A stretch of DNA of 64,000 bases from Bacillus sp. BGMRC 2118 (GTDB lineage: Bacteria; Bacillota; Bacilli; Bacillales; SA4): the NCBI GenBank assembly GCA_008364785.1, contig VTTJ01000002.1, positions 1 through 64,000 of the forward strand, given 5' to 3'. The translations under genes were made by a program, and so were the position numbers. The notes under the pieces were generated by a model. That model was not told where the DNA came from. It did not search any database and worked only from the letters and a program-made list of their open reading frames with translations. Numbering within the stretch: position 1 is the first letter of the stretch; the number at the start of each line of letters is the position of its first letter. Positions 16,074 through 23,250 of the stretch are shown here, one piece after another.

Positions 16074-16508
16074 TTGTTCCATATACTATTTTCTCTAGTT
16101 ACTCTATGTATAGGCTTACTAATAGGTTATATAGGACTGTTTTTAAAAGCGGAAACTGTCTCTATTATTTCGTATACGATTGTTAGTAGTTATTGTTTTT
16201 ATTTAACCCTCGTGTTGTTAAAAACGAGAAATAAAACGAGAAAGGATAGGCTGAATGATTGGGCTCAAACGAGAAAAAAAGGTGTTTTCTACGTTATTTT
16301 TTTCAAAGGTATGGTAGAAAGAGGAATACCACTTGGACTTATTAACTGGACATTTAATTCCGATTATGAAGAAGGTAGTCTACTCCTAACACTAGTATAT
16401 TTTTTAATAATGGTCTTAGGTGGAGCATTTACTGGTTGGTTCATATGGGCGAATATGGAGCGAGAATATGAGGAGTATAGTAGTGGCCAGACAGGAAAGG
16501 CAATCTAA
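16074..16508 (+). CDS. Membrane protein of unknown function, 144 residues
   Basis: A TTG start 7 bases after GGGAGGAGG opens a frame with about four hydrophobic helices (ILFSLVTLCIGLLIGYIGLF near the start, LLLTLVYFLIMVLGGAF near the end) and a short basic loop (RNKTRKDRLNDWAQTRKKG). No family was recognised. Its stop lies in the loop of a terminator hairpin, so it is a single-gene unit. Confidence 0.6.
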   Translation: MFHILFSLVTLCIGLLIGYIGLFLKAETVSIISYTIVSSYCFYLTLVLLKTRNKTRKDRLNDWAQTRKKGVFYVIFFKGMVERGIPLGLINWTFNSDYEEGSLLLTLVYFLIMVLGGAFTGWFIWANMEREYEEYSSGQTGKAI

Positions 16509-16529
16509 TATATTGCAGATTGCCTTTTT
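16496..16529 (+). terminator. Terminator overlapping the end of the membrane protein gene
   Basis: AAAGGCAATCT pairs perfectly with AGATTGCCTTT and is followed by TTC. The last three codons of the upstream gene form the 5' arm and its TAA stop lies in the loop. Confidence 0.85.
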
Positions 16530-16639
16530 CGTTATGGCTAATTGAAAAAATGCACTCTACAAATAACCAAGATTTAGTCTAAAGATAAATCTTGTAGTAA
16601 ACTATATAGGACGAATATAGAGATAAAGTGAGGAAGAGT

Positions 16640-17512
16640 ATGAGTACAAGAAAAATACATAAGCCTAACAAGCTTCGGAACATTTTGAGGTGTTTCATGG
16701 TCATTATAGGAGGATTTATTGCGGCCTACAGTCTAGAGGCAGTATTAATACCGAATAACGTATCGGATGGAGGAGTGACGGGTTTAAGTATTGTTGGTTC
16801 ACAACTTTTTAACATACCATTAGGAGTGTTAATAGCCGTATTGAATCTCCCATTTGTTTGGTTAGGGTATAAACAGATTGGAAAAAGCTTCGCAATCTTC
16901 TCGATTGTCGGTATTGCTTCACTGGCAGTAGGTACAATGTTTATGCACCATACCCCTGCCATCATTGAAGGAGATACATTGTTAGTTACCGTTGTTGGAG
17001 GAATTATCCTAGGTATTGGGATGGGACTAGCCTTACGTAACGGAGGCGCATTAGATGGTATTGATATGCTGGCAGTATTACTGTCCCGGAAGTTACCATT
17101 TGGTACGAGTGATCTTATTCTATTTCTTAATATCTTCGTATTTATATTTGTATCAATTGTATTCGGATTGCAAGGTGCTCTACTTTCAGCGATTGCCTAT
17201 TATATTGCTTCGAAAGTGATTCATATTGTAGAGGAAGGTTTAAGTGGCTCTAAAACATTTAAGATTATTACAACCAATCCTGATTTAATGGTAAAAACAA
17301 TACGAGATTCCCTTGGTAGAAGTGCAACATTTAATGAAGTATATGGTGGTTTTTCAAAAGAAAAATTTAAAGAAATTACATGTGTCATTAACCGCTTAGA
17401 AGAAACGAAACTGAAAGAAATTATTAATGAGATCGATGAAAATGCCTTTGTAACAGTGTATGATGTGGCAGAAGTGAAGGGTGGAAACTTCAGAAAGCAT
17501 AATGTCCATTAA
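16640..17512 (+). CDS. YitT family membrane protein (DUF161/DUF2179)
   Basis: 290 residues: five to six membrane helices in the first 180 residues with YitT_membrane motifs (YSLEAVLIPNNVSDGGVTGL, GGALDGIDMLAVLL), then a cytoplasmic DUF2179 domain (KTFKIITTNPD, GRSATFNEVYGGFSKE, ITCVINRLEE). Proteins of this type (YitT, YpjC, YvjA) are common in Bacilli; their transport substrate is not firmly known. The ATG at 16640 follows GTGAGGAAG, which contains an upstream in-frame GTG that was rejected as the start. Confidence 0.85.
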   Translation: MSTRKIHKPNKLRNILRCFMVIIGGFIAAYSLEAVLIPNNVSDGGVTGLSIVGSQLFNIPLGVLIAVLNLPFVWLGYKQIGKSFAIFSIVGIASLAVGTMFMHHTPAIIEGDTLLVTVVGGIILGIGMGLALRNGGALDGIDMLAVLLSRKLPFGTSDLILFLNIFVFIFVSIVFGLQGALLSAIAYYIASKVIHIVEEGLSGSKTFKIITTNPDLMVKTIRDSLGRSATFNEVYGGFSKEKFKEITCVINRLEETKLKEIINEIDENAFVTVYDVAEVKGGNFRKHNVH

Positions 17513-17541
17513 AATGTAGAAGGGTATATCAAAAGATTGTT

Positions 17542-17600
17542 AAGAAGTCTGTGACTGAAGGAAACTTTTGTTTTCTAAGGAGACAGACTTCTTCTTTGTT
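17542..17600 (+). terminator. Terminator of the YitT-family gene
   Basis: AAGAAGTCTGT and ACAGACTTCTT form a perfect 11-bp stem enclosing about 30 bases, followed by CTTTGTTT. Confidence 0.75.
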
Positions 17601-17638
17601 TGATTGTTGTGAGTATACATAGAATGTATGAGCAAAGA

Positions 17639-17674
17639 AATGCCTACGAATTAACTATGACTTCGTAGGCATTT
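17639..17674 (-). terminator. Terminator of the 50-residue protein gene
   Basis: AATGCCTACGAA and TTCGTAGGCATT form a perfect 12-bp stem. It directly follows the minus-strand stop at 17682; the plus-strand side also has a short T run, so it may work in both directions. Confidence 0.7.
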
Positions 17675-17681
17675 TTACGTA

Positions 17682-17834
17682 TTAAAAACGAAACGTTACG
17701 GCTTCATCAAATTCATCGAGATTGTCTTGATCGAAGTGGTCAATCGAATCGTTGTATGTATACATATTGTCTGGTGAAAGCTCATGATACCAGATCGTGG
17801 ATAAAGAATCTGTATAAATTGGGAAGTCACTCAT
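17682..17834 (-). CDS. Small acidic protein, 50 residues
   Basis: GAGGTGTTGAAATC precedes an ATG that opens an acidic, aromatic-rich 50-residue frame (MSDFPIYTDSLSTIWYHEL at the start; DHFDQDNLDEFDEAVTF near the end). Good ribosome binding site, biased composition and a dedicated terminator support a real gene. Family not recognised; soluble and without cysteines. Confidence 0.65.
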   Translation of the reverse strand: MSDFPIYTDSLSTIWYHELSPDNMYTYNDSIDHFDQDNLDEFDEAVTFRF

Positions 17835-17917
17835 GATTTCAACACCTCAAAGATAAAATTTTGATTCGTGACATAGTATGTTCCAATTTACATTAAAATA
17901 TCGATGATTTATCGAAA

Positions 17918-18102
17918 GGCTGTTTTCGTATAGATTGTTAACTTGTGTAAAAATCCCAAATGCCGGATTTTTTCCTTAGTATCTATATACTTCTATACAT
18001 AAAGAGAGTTGCTCTTTTCTAATCCAACCTTTGCTTACTTTTAAAACTGTTTGTACACCCAAAATAATTGTACTAATAGCAACAAAGTTTTAGAAAAGGG
18101 CC
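17918..18102 (+). repeat. Dispersed intergenic element, copy A (about 185 bp)
   Basis: One of four related elements in this window. It begins GGCTGTTTTCGTATAGATTG and ends AGCAACAAAGTTTTAGAAAA plus GGGCC, imperfect terminal inverted repeats of about 25 bp. The centre contains AAAGAGAGTTGCTCTTTTCT. Its end touches the stop codon of the CBO0543-family gene. Compare 34487-34672, 21387-21572 and 23096-23247. Confidence 0.85.
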
Positions 18103-18629
18103 TAACGAAAAACAGAAGATGGTACATCAAAAATATTCCATAAGAAGACAATGAAAATTACAGACAGTATCCATGTTAGAATAGGGCGATGAAAATGTAG
18201 TTTTAACAAAGAGAACATGACGATATTAAAAAGAATAGACCATGAAAAGCCCCACCCATTATGGTAAGTAATTAAATGAAAGCTTCGGTCACTCATTTCA
18301 TTGATCATATATAGGAGAACCCAGAATAAAAACCAACACATCTGTTTTAGAGTGTTACTAAGTGGAAACTTTGATAAATAAATTAAAATGGTAGCGGGAT
18401 ATTTAATTAGCATGATGGAAAGAGACACATGGGTATGTGTTAACCCGATGTCTTCATCGACTCCTTGTGGGTTGTATCTCCACATGGGGTAAATATCAGC
18501 TAATAAGTACTGATACAATAAATCGCCTAAAAAGAAAAATAAGATAGTGGGATAATACCTTTCCAAGTTCTTCCAATCTCCCCATTTCCAGAGAGCTATA
18601 AACCAGATAATACCATACAGAGCATTCAC
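18102..18629 (-). CDS. CBO0543-family integral membrane protein
   Basis: 175 residues with about five membrane helices. The start (ALYGIIWFIALWKWGDWKNL) and YPTILFFFLGDLLYQYL are features I associate with the CBO0543 family of Bacillus and Clostridium membrane proteins, function unknown. GTG start preceded by GAAGGTGA. Its stop codon coincides with the end of dispersed repeat copy A, so its transcript would run into that element. Confidence 0.7.
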   Translation of the reverse strand: MNALYGIIWFIALWKWGDWKNLERYYPTILFFFLGDLLYQYLLADIYPMWRYNPQGVDEDIGLTHTHVSLSIMLIKYPATILIYLSKFPLSNTLKQMCWFLFWVLLYMINEMSDRSFHLITYHNGWGFSWSILFNIVMFSLLKLHFHRPILTWILSVIFIVFLWNIFDVPSSVFR

Positions 18630-18761
18630 TGCTTCACCTTCAATTTTATTGAATATATGGATATTATTTACAGTTTAAAACAGAACTATCCTAGTGAATG
18701 TTAATTTGTATAACTCTTCTATTGTAGGTAAAACTATATGGAAGAAGGAGGTGTATGGCCA

Positions 18762-18920
18762 ATGGCACAAGATGTATTATGTGAAGTAAGTAGTTGTGTC
18801 CACAACGTACGAGGTGAGAAGTGTGCTGCTACTCAAATCTACGTTGTGAACCATCGTGAAAAGGATGCCTCTACAAGCAGTGAAACAGACTGTAAAACGT
18901 TTGAACCAAGTGACCTGTAG
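18762..18920 (+). CDS. DUF1540 domain protein, small cysteine-rich
   Basis: 52 residues with four cysteines in the DUF1540 pattern: LCEVSSCVHN, GEKCAATQIYV and TDCKTFEPS. The spacing suggests a single bound metal ion, probably zinc; the cellular role is not established. The ATG at 18762 was chosen because AAGGAGGTG lies 8 bases upstream, making the longer start part of the ribosome binding site. It sits opposite a ZnuA-type gene. Confidence 0.8.
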   Translation: MAQDVLCEVSSCVHNVRGEKCAATQIYVVNHREKDASTSSETDCKTFEPSDL

Positions 18921-18949
18921 GCCATATTGATTATACTCATTACTAGTAT

Positions 18950-18964
18950 TGAAAATAATTATCA
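18950..18964. promoter_or_regulatory. Fur-box-like sequence between the DUF1540 gene and znuA
   Basis: On the minus strand TGATAATTATTTTCA matches the 7-1-7 Fur core TGATAATNATTATCA at 13 of the 14 defined positions. However, it lies downstream of both flanking genes, so it may be a chance match in AT-rich DNA. Confidence 0.3.
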
Positions 18965-18975
18965 TTATTATTCAA

Positions 18976-19016
18976 TAAAAAAGGAAAAAGCATAGAAAAT
19001 GTTTCTATGCTTTTCC
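18976..19016 (-). terminator. Terminator of znuA
   Basis: GGAAAAAGCATAGAAA pairs with TTTCTATGCTTTTCC (one bulged A). On the minus strand it follows the znuA stop directly and ends in TTTTTTATT. Confidence 0.88.
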
Positions 19017-19981
19017 TAATTTAGTGCTGTTTTCAGTGTCTTTATATTTTTTCTCATTAAACTGAAGTAGTCTTCATTACTCTCAGAGTCTTCATACGAG
19101 ATGGATTCAAGGTTCCGTAAGACTAACGTTTCTGCTTGTAATTCCTTTTTAACACTGTCGGTCATTTTTGAGGACACGTTTTGTTCAACGATGACATATT
19201 TAATATCGTGCTCTTTAGCGGTATCAATTACTTTCTTTAAATCCTTTTGTGTTGGTTCATTTGTAGGTGAAAGACCTGATATACTAATTTGTTCAATGCC
19301 ATAACGTTTTTCCCAATACCCGTATGCAGCATGTGAAACTAATATTTCTTTTTTTGATGAGTTTTGAACTGCTTCAATAAATTCTTGATCTAACTTCTCC
19401 AATTCAGACTTCAATTTAGTGAAGTTTTGTTTGAAGACTTCTTCACCTTCAGGCTTTAACGTAACTAATTCATGATAAACAGTGTCTGCCATCTCGATGG
19501 CAATCAACGGATCTAACCAAATATGTGGATCTTCATCTCCATGGTTATGTTCCCCTTCATCGTGATCACTATGTTCTTCATGCTCATCTTCCTCATGATG
19601 ACCTTCAGTCTCCTCAAATCCTTCAAGTCCGTCAGCTACTTTAATGATTTTCACGTTCTCTTTTTTCAATGTATCGGAAGCAGCGTTCATGAATCCTTCT
19701 AATCCAATGCCTGTATAAATTAATGCATCAGCTTTAGCTATATCGACCATCATCTTTGCGGTTGGTTCATACGTGTGTGCATCTACACCAGGAGGAAAGA
19801 TACTTTTAACCTCTACAAATTCTCCTCCAATTTTTTTCGTAAAATCCTCTAGAGGATAGATGGTCGTATAAACGGTTAACACATCCTCAGGCGTTTTAGA
19901 GGAATCGTCCTCTGTTCCACATCCTGCTAAGAAGGATGCAGCCAGTACCAATACTATGATGAATTTATATAATGATTTCAT
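19016..19981 (-). CDS. znuA: Zinc ABC transporter substrate-binding lipoprotein ZnuA/AdcA (YcdH-like)
   Basis: 321-residue cluster A-I lipoprotein. Lipobox SFLAGC places the lipidated cysteine at residue 21. Metal ligands include His in GVDAHTYEPT, His in EDPHIWLDP, His in LVSHAAYGYW and an acidic residue in YVIVEQNVSS. Unlike MntA in this window, it has a His/Glu/Asp-rich loop (HHEEDEHEEHSDHDEGEHNH) just before DPH, the mark of zinc-specific binders. The Zur box upstream supports induction in zinc starvation. No permease or ATPase genes lie nearby, so it must use one encoded elsewhere. Confidence 0.9.
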   Translation of the reverse strand: MKSLYKFIIVLVLAASFLAGCGTEDDSSKTPEDVLTVYTTIYPLEDFTKKIGGEFVEVKSIFPPGVDAHTYEPTAKMMVDIAKADALIYTGIGLEGFMNAASDTLKKENVKIIKVADGLEGFEETEGHHEEDEHEEHSDHDEGEHNHGDEDPHIWLDPLIAIEMADTVYHELVTLKPEGEEVFKQNFTKLKSELEKLDQEFIEAVQNSSKKEILVSHAAYGYWEKRYGIEQISISGLSPTNEPTQKDLKKVIDTAKEHDIKYVIVEQNVSSKMTDSVKKELQAETLVLRNLESISYEDSESNEDYFSLMRKNIKTLKTALN

Positions 19982-20033
19982 ATGTTCCCCTCACTTAATC
20001 CAAATCATTTCGATTTACATGTCCTTTAGCATT

Positions 20034-20054
20034 ATATCGTAATTATTACGATTT
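20034..20054 (-). promoter_or_regulatory. Zur box upstream of znuA
   Basis: TCGTAAT-T-ATTACGA at the centre of a 21-bp palindrome matches the Bacillus Zur operator core (9-1-9 arrangement) with, as I recall the consensus, a single outer mismatch. It lies 53 bp upstream of the znuA ATG, the expected place for zinc-dependent repression. Confidence 0.88.
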
Positions 20055-20206
20055 TAAAACTAAAAAATTTTTTATTTTTTTCGGCACATGAAATGACGGT
20101 TATCAACGTATAACATGAAACAATTTTTCATTTCATAAGCTTAAAGGAAATTGTATATAAAATGGAGAATTATATAGTACAAAAATAGTTTTTGGAGGGG
20201 TCAAGC

Positions 20207-20530
20207 ATGTCAGTTATGAATGAATTAGATCAGCTAGTAAAGAAAATGAACGACAATCCTGTACATATTGAAGGGGAAAAGGATCGTGTGTTTCAAGTAA
20301 ATCTTGACAGCGGACATGAATTGCAAATTGTATTAAAAAATGGAAAAGTTGAAGTGACAGATGGGGCACCGCATGAAGCCGAAGTTACATTAAAGCTATC
20401 TGAGCAAAATTTTTCAAAGCTATTAAAAGATGAATTAAACACAACAATGGCGTTCATGACAGGTGGTCTAAAGGTTGAAGGGAAGCTGGGTCTAGCTCTT
20501 AAATTACAAGAAATCGTAAAAAATTATTAA
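20207..20530 (+). CDS. SCP2 sterol-binding domain protein
   Basis: 107 residues forming a single SCP2-like domain: strands FQVNLDSGHELQIVLKNGKV and EAEVTLKLSEQNF, then helix MAFMTGGLKVEGKLGLALKL with the conserved GGLKVEGK segment. Such small lone SCP2 proteins in Firmicutes probably bind lipids or other hydrophobic ligands. TTTGGAGGGG precedes the ATG; the in-frame TTG is part of this ribosome binding site and was rejected. The convergent yidD gene ends 5 bp away. Confidence 0.8.
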   Translation: MSVMNELDQLVKKMNDNPVHIEGEKDRVFQVNLDSGHELQIVLKNGKVEVTDGAPHEAEVTLKLSEQNFSKLLKDELNTTMAFMTGGLKVEGKLGLALKLQEIVKNY

Positions 20531-20534
20531 TAAT

Positions 20535-20759
20535 TCATTTAGTATGTTTTTCGGGAACAGGATCCAATCCACCAGGATGAAATGGCTGACATTTAACAAT
20601 ACGTTTGATGGTCAGCCATGTTCCTTTTACTGGACCAAAACGTTCAATGGCTTCTATACCGTAATGTGAGCATGTTGGATAAAATCGACATGTTGGCGGT
20701 GTTAAAGGGGATATAAATTTTTGATAAAAACGTATCAGTAATAGTAACAGTTTCTTCAT
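20535..20759 (-). CDS. yidD: Membrane protein insertion efficiency factor YidD
   Basis: 74 residues with the family signature throughout: an amphipathic N-terminus ([19 protein letters not shown]), the cysteine motif [17 protein letters not shown], then [20 protein letters not shown]. YidD assists YidC-dependent insertion of membrane proteins. The start was moved in from a longer frame because TGGAGG lies 6-7 bases before this ATG. B. subtilis encodes this protein (YtjA) near luxS, as here. Confidence 0.9.
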   Translation of the reverse strand: MKKLLLLLIRFYQKFISPLTPPTCRFYPTCSHYGIEAIERFGPVKGTWLTIKRIVKCQPFHPGGLDPVPEKHTK

Positions 20760-20870
20760 AATCATCCTCCACTGGAAAAATTTTAATTCATAGTATTCCG
20801 ATTTAAATTGTGGCAAAAAGTTTGGTTTTCTATTATTATAAGTATAGAAGACTTATTAGGAGTGATAAAC

Positions 20871-21344
20871 ATGCCTTCAGTAGAAAGTTTTGAATTAGAT
20901 CATGATGCAGTCGTTGCACCATATGTAAGACATTGTGGTGTTCATAAGGTAGGAAGCGACGGCGTTGTAAATAAATTTGATATTCGATTCTGCCAACCAA
21001 ATAAACAAGCAATGAAGCCAGATAGCATTCATACATTAGAACACTTACTGGCCTTTAATATCCGCAAGCACTCTGAGCAATACAATCACTTTGATATCAT
21101 CGACATTTCCCCAATGGGCTGTCAAACTGGTTTCTACCTAGTGGTAAGTGGCTCACCAACTGTTACAGAAATCATCGATGTACTTGAAGATACAATGAAG
21201 GACGCTGTAGAAATTACAGAAATTCCAGCTGCGAATGAAAAGCAGTGTGGGCAAGCAAAATTACATGATCTTGACGGAGCGAAGCGCTTAATGAACTTCT
21301 GGTTAGAGCAATCTAAGGAAGATCTTCATAAAGTATTCGGATGA
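20871..21344 (+). CDS. luxS: S-ribosylhomocysteine lyase LuxS
   Basis: 157 residues. The metal site is [12 protein letters not shown] (HxxEH) with the third ligand in [10 protein letters not shown]; the conserved [11 protein letters not shown] start and [13 protein letters not shown] are present. It cleaves S-ribosylhomocysteine to homocysteine and DPD, the AI-2 precursor, in the activated methyl cycle that regenerates methionine for MetK (also in this window). The ATG after TAGGAGTGATAAAC was used rather than the longer upstream frame. Confidence 0.96.
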   Translation: MPSVESFELDHDAVVAPYVRHCGVHKVGSDGVVNKFDIRFCQPNKQAMKPDSIHTLEHLLAFNIRKHSEQYNHFDIIDISPMGCQTGFYLVVSGSPTVTEIIDVLEDTMKDAVEITEIPAANEKQCGQAKLHDLDGAKRLMNFWLEQSKEDLHKVFG

Positions 21345-21352
21345 GTCCTGGA

Positions 21353-21387
21353 AACACCTTGCATAAGCAGGGTGTTTTTTTTTTTTT
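21353..21387 (+). terminator. Terminator of luxS
   Basis: AACACC-TTGC-ATAA-GCAG-GGTGTT forms a stem with a G-T pair inside, followed by a run of 13 T residues. Dispersed repeat copy C begins at the end of this T run. Confidence 0.92.
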
Positions 21388-21572
21388 GCTCTTTTCAAAA
21401 ACATTGTTGTTATTAGTACAATATTCTCGGTGTACAACCAGTTTTAGAAGCAAATTGAAGTTGGATTAGAAAAGAGCAACTTTCTTTATATATAGGAGTA
21501 TCTAAATACTAAGGTGAAAATCCGTCTTCCTGAGATTTTGACGAGAGAGCAACATTCTATACGAAAATAGCC
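21387..21572 (-). repeat. Dispersed intergenic element, copy C (about 186 bp, inverted)
   Basis: Read on the minus strand it starts GGCTATTTTCGTATAGAATG and ends AACAACAATGTTTTTG plus AAAAGAGC, aligning with copy A along its whole length, including the central AAGTTGCTCTTTTCTAATCC. It fills most of the gap between luxS and the permease gene. Confidence 0.85.
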
Positions 21573-21687
21573 TTTTTATTTGGCTATAATAGTTGCTATT
21601 TCTACTTATTATTGCATAGAAACGAGGTACAAGCCATATAGTTGTATTAGTAGAAATAATAGTAGATTAATAGATAGGGGAAGTCAA

Positions 21688-22629
21688 ATGAATGAAAAAC
21701 TAACAATACATAAAGATGTAATTGGCTTTTGCCTCATTGGGTTGTTTATTTTCTTTTTTTTATTTAGTCATGTGATACCGAGTCTGAGTCAAACTCTAAT
21801 AGGATCTGAAACAATTGTCTCGATTTTTTCTATATTTCTTAGCATCCTTATTAAAGGGATTCCATTTGTACTAGTAGGTGCACTATACACAGCCTTATTA
21901 TCAACGATGATTACACAGAAAAAGATTGTTCATGCAATGACACAATTGCCGTTTTTAGGATGGCTGCTGTTGTTGCTAAACGTTGGAAGCAGAAGTGCTC
22001 CAATAAGTAGTCGGTTCATAACAAAGAAAATTCCTGTTTATTTAGAAGTTATCATCTTGTTTGTGACACCGCTATTTAATCCAATTGTATGGATTTCAAC
22101 TTTTGTTGCTTTTTCCAATACTCCGGAAATGGTTTCATTACGAGTGGGAATCATTATGTTATTGAGTCTATTTTTAGGTGCAATGGTGTATTTGCTTTTT
22201 CAAAATAAGAATATAAGTCATACGTTTAGTGATGAAACAACGTTCAAACAAGAAAAGTGGTTACATGCATTTAGTGAAGAGTTTTTTCAAATTGGGAAGT
22301 ACTTTTTAATTGGAGCTGCCTTTGTCAGTGTTATACAGACAGTCATGCAACAAGAGTTAGTAGAACTAGGCACGAATGAAATGCTCTCTACTATTCTACT
22401 CATGTTATTATCCTTTGTATTATCCGTTCATCCTACTGCGGATTCATTTATTGCAGCAACGTTTCAAGGGATACTACCTACTAGCTCTATTCTAGCCTTT
22501 TTGTTGTTTGGAGCCATGTTTAATGTAAGAAACATGGCTGTGTTCTGTAGGTTATTTAGTATACGGCTAATTGTCTGTATTGGGACTTGTCTTTTCATTG
22601 GGGTATTGTGTGTTGTCCTACTAGTTTAG
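21688..22629 (+). CDS. YcgR-like permease (DUF318 / UPF0718 type)
   Basis: 313 residues with about eight membrane helices in two related halves. Family features include SILIKGIPFVLVGAL, LLLLNVGSRSAPISSRFI in the first half and FVLSVHPTADSFIAATF in the second. B. subtilis YcgR, paired with YcgQ, belongs to this group; its substrate is not certain, and metal or sulphur compounds have been suggested for relatives. AGGGGAAGTCAA precedes the ATG. The next gene, 18 bp on, is the matching YcgQ-like partner. Confidence 0.72.
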   Translation: MNEKLTIHKDVIGFCLIGLFIFFFLFSHVIPSLSQTLIGSETIVSIFSIFLSILIKGIPFVLVGALYTALLSTMITQKKIVHAMTQLPFLGWLLLLLNVGSRSAPISSRFITKKIPVYLEVIILFVTPLFNPIVWISTFVAFSNTPEMVSLRVGIIMLLSLFLGAMVYLLFQNKNISHTFSDETTFKQEKWLHAFSEEFFQIGKYFLIGAAFVSVIQTVMQQELVELGTNEMLSTILLMLLSFVLSVHPTADSFIAATFQGILPTSSILAFLLFGAMFNVRNMAVFCRLFSIRLIVCIGTCLFIGVLCVVLLV

Positions 22630-22647
22630 AAGCGGGAGGTAATAACA

Positions 22648-23043
22648 ATGAAAAAAGATATGGGATTTCATCAATTTATAAGAGGGATCATCTTAATAGG
22701 ATTTTCGCTCTTTCTAGTGAAAATGATAGTGACAGGTACAGTTACGTCTTATAGTTCAACAGCCATGCTGCCGATTATTTATTTAACAACTGGAGCACTA
22801 CTCTTGTTAGGAGTCTTGCACGTATGGCGAAGTGGAGGAACTGTGAAGGAACAAAACGTATCAATGTCAAGGTATCGCTCCATTATACTTTATGGAGTGT
22901 TTGTCGGAACAATTGTTATTGGTCTATTGTTTGCCAACGTAACGCCTAACATAGGAGAAAGCAGGGAGGACTACATTCAACAACTGGACCGGATGTTTGG
23001 AATTGAAGAAGACCTCCCGAGTGATCTGCATCTTGAGGAATAA
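22648..23043 (+). CDS. YcgQ-like (TIGR03943/DUF1980) protein, short form
   Basis: 131 residues with three membrane helices and an opening (HQFIRGIILIGFSLFLVKMI) that matches the N-terminal part of the TIGR03943 partner proteins of YcgR-type permeases. Full-length partners have a large extra-membrane C-terminal domain; here the protein ends soon after the third helix with an acidic tail, followed by a proper terminator. It is therefore either a natural short form or a truncation. GGGAGGTAATAACA gives a good ribosome binding site. Confidence 0.6.
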   Translation: MKKDMGFHQFIRGIILIGFSLFLVKMIVTGTVTSYSSTAMLPIIYLTTGALLLLGVLHVWRSGGTVKEQNVSMSRYRSIILYGVFVGTIVIGLLFANVTPNIGESREDYIQQLDRMFGIEEDLPSDLHLEE

Positions 23044-23050
23044 TAAAGCA

Positions 23051-23090
23051 GGTGCCCGTCCATATTGAAATGAACGGGCACCATTTTTTA
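23051..23090 (+). terminator. Terminator of the ycgRQ-like operon
   Basis: GGTGCCCGTCCAT pairs with ATGAACGGGCACC (one mismatch) and is followed by TTTTTTATT. Repeat copy D starts a few bases later. Confidence 0.9.
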
Positions 23091-23095
23091 TTAAT

Positions 23096-23247
23096 GGCTC
23101 TTATCTAAAACTTTGCAGCTTTTAGAACAATTATTCTGGGTGTATAAAAGAGCAACTCTCTTTATGAATAGAACTATCTAAATACTAAGGTAAAAATCCG
23201 GCTTCCTAATATTTTTACGAGAAAGCAACAATCATACGAAAACAGCC
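23096..23247 (-). repeat. Dispersed intergenic element, copy D (about 152 bp, internal deletion, inverted)
   Basis: On the minus strand it starts GGCTGTTTTCGTATGATTGT and ends TTTTAGATAAGAGCC, aligning with copies A to C at both ends. About 34 bases present in the others (from CTAATCCAACC to AAAACTG) are missing after GAGTTGCTCTTTT. It ends 3 bp from the amidase stop codon. Confidence 0.82.
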
Positions 23248-23250
23248 TTA

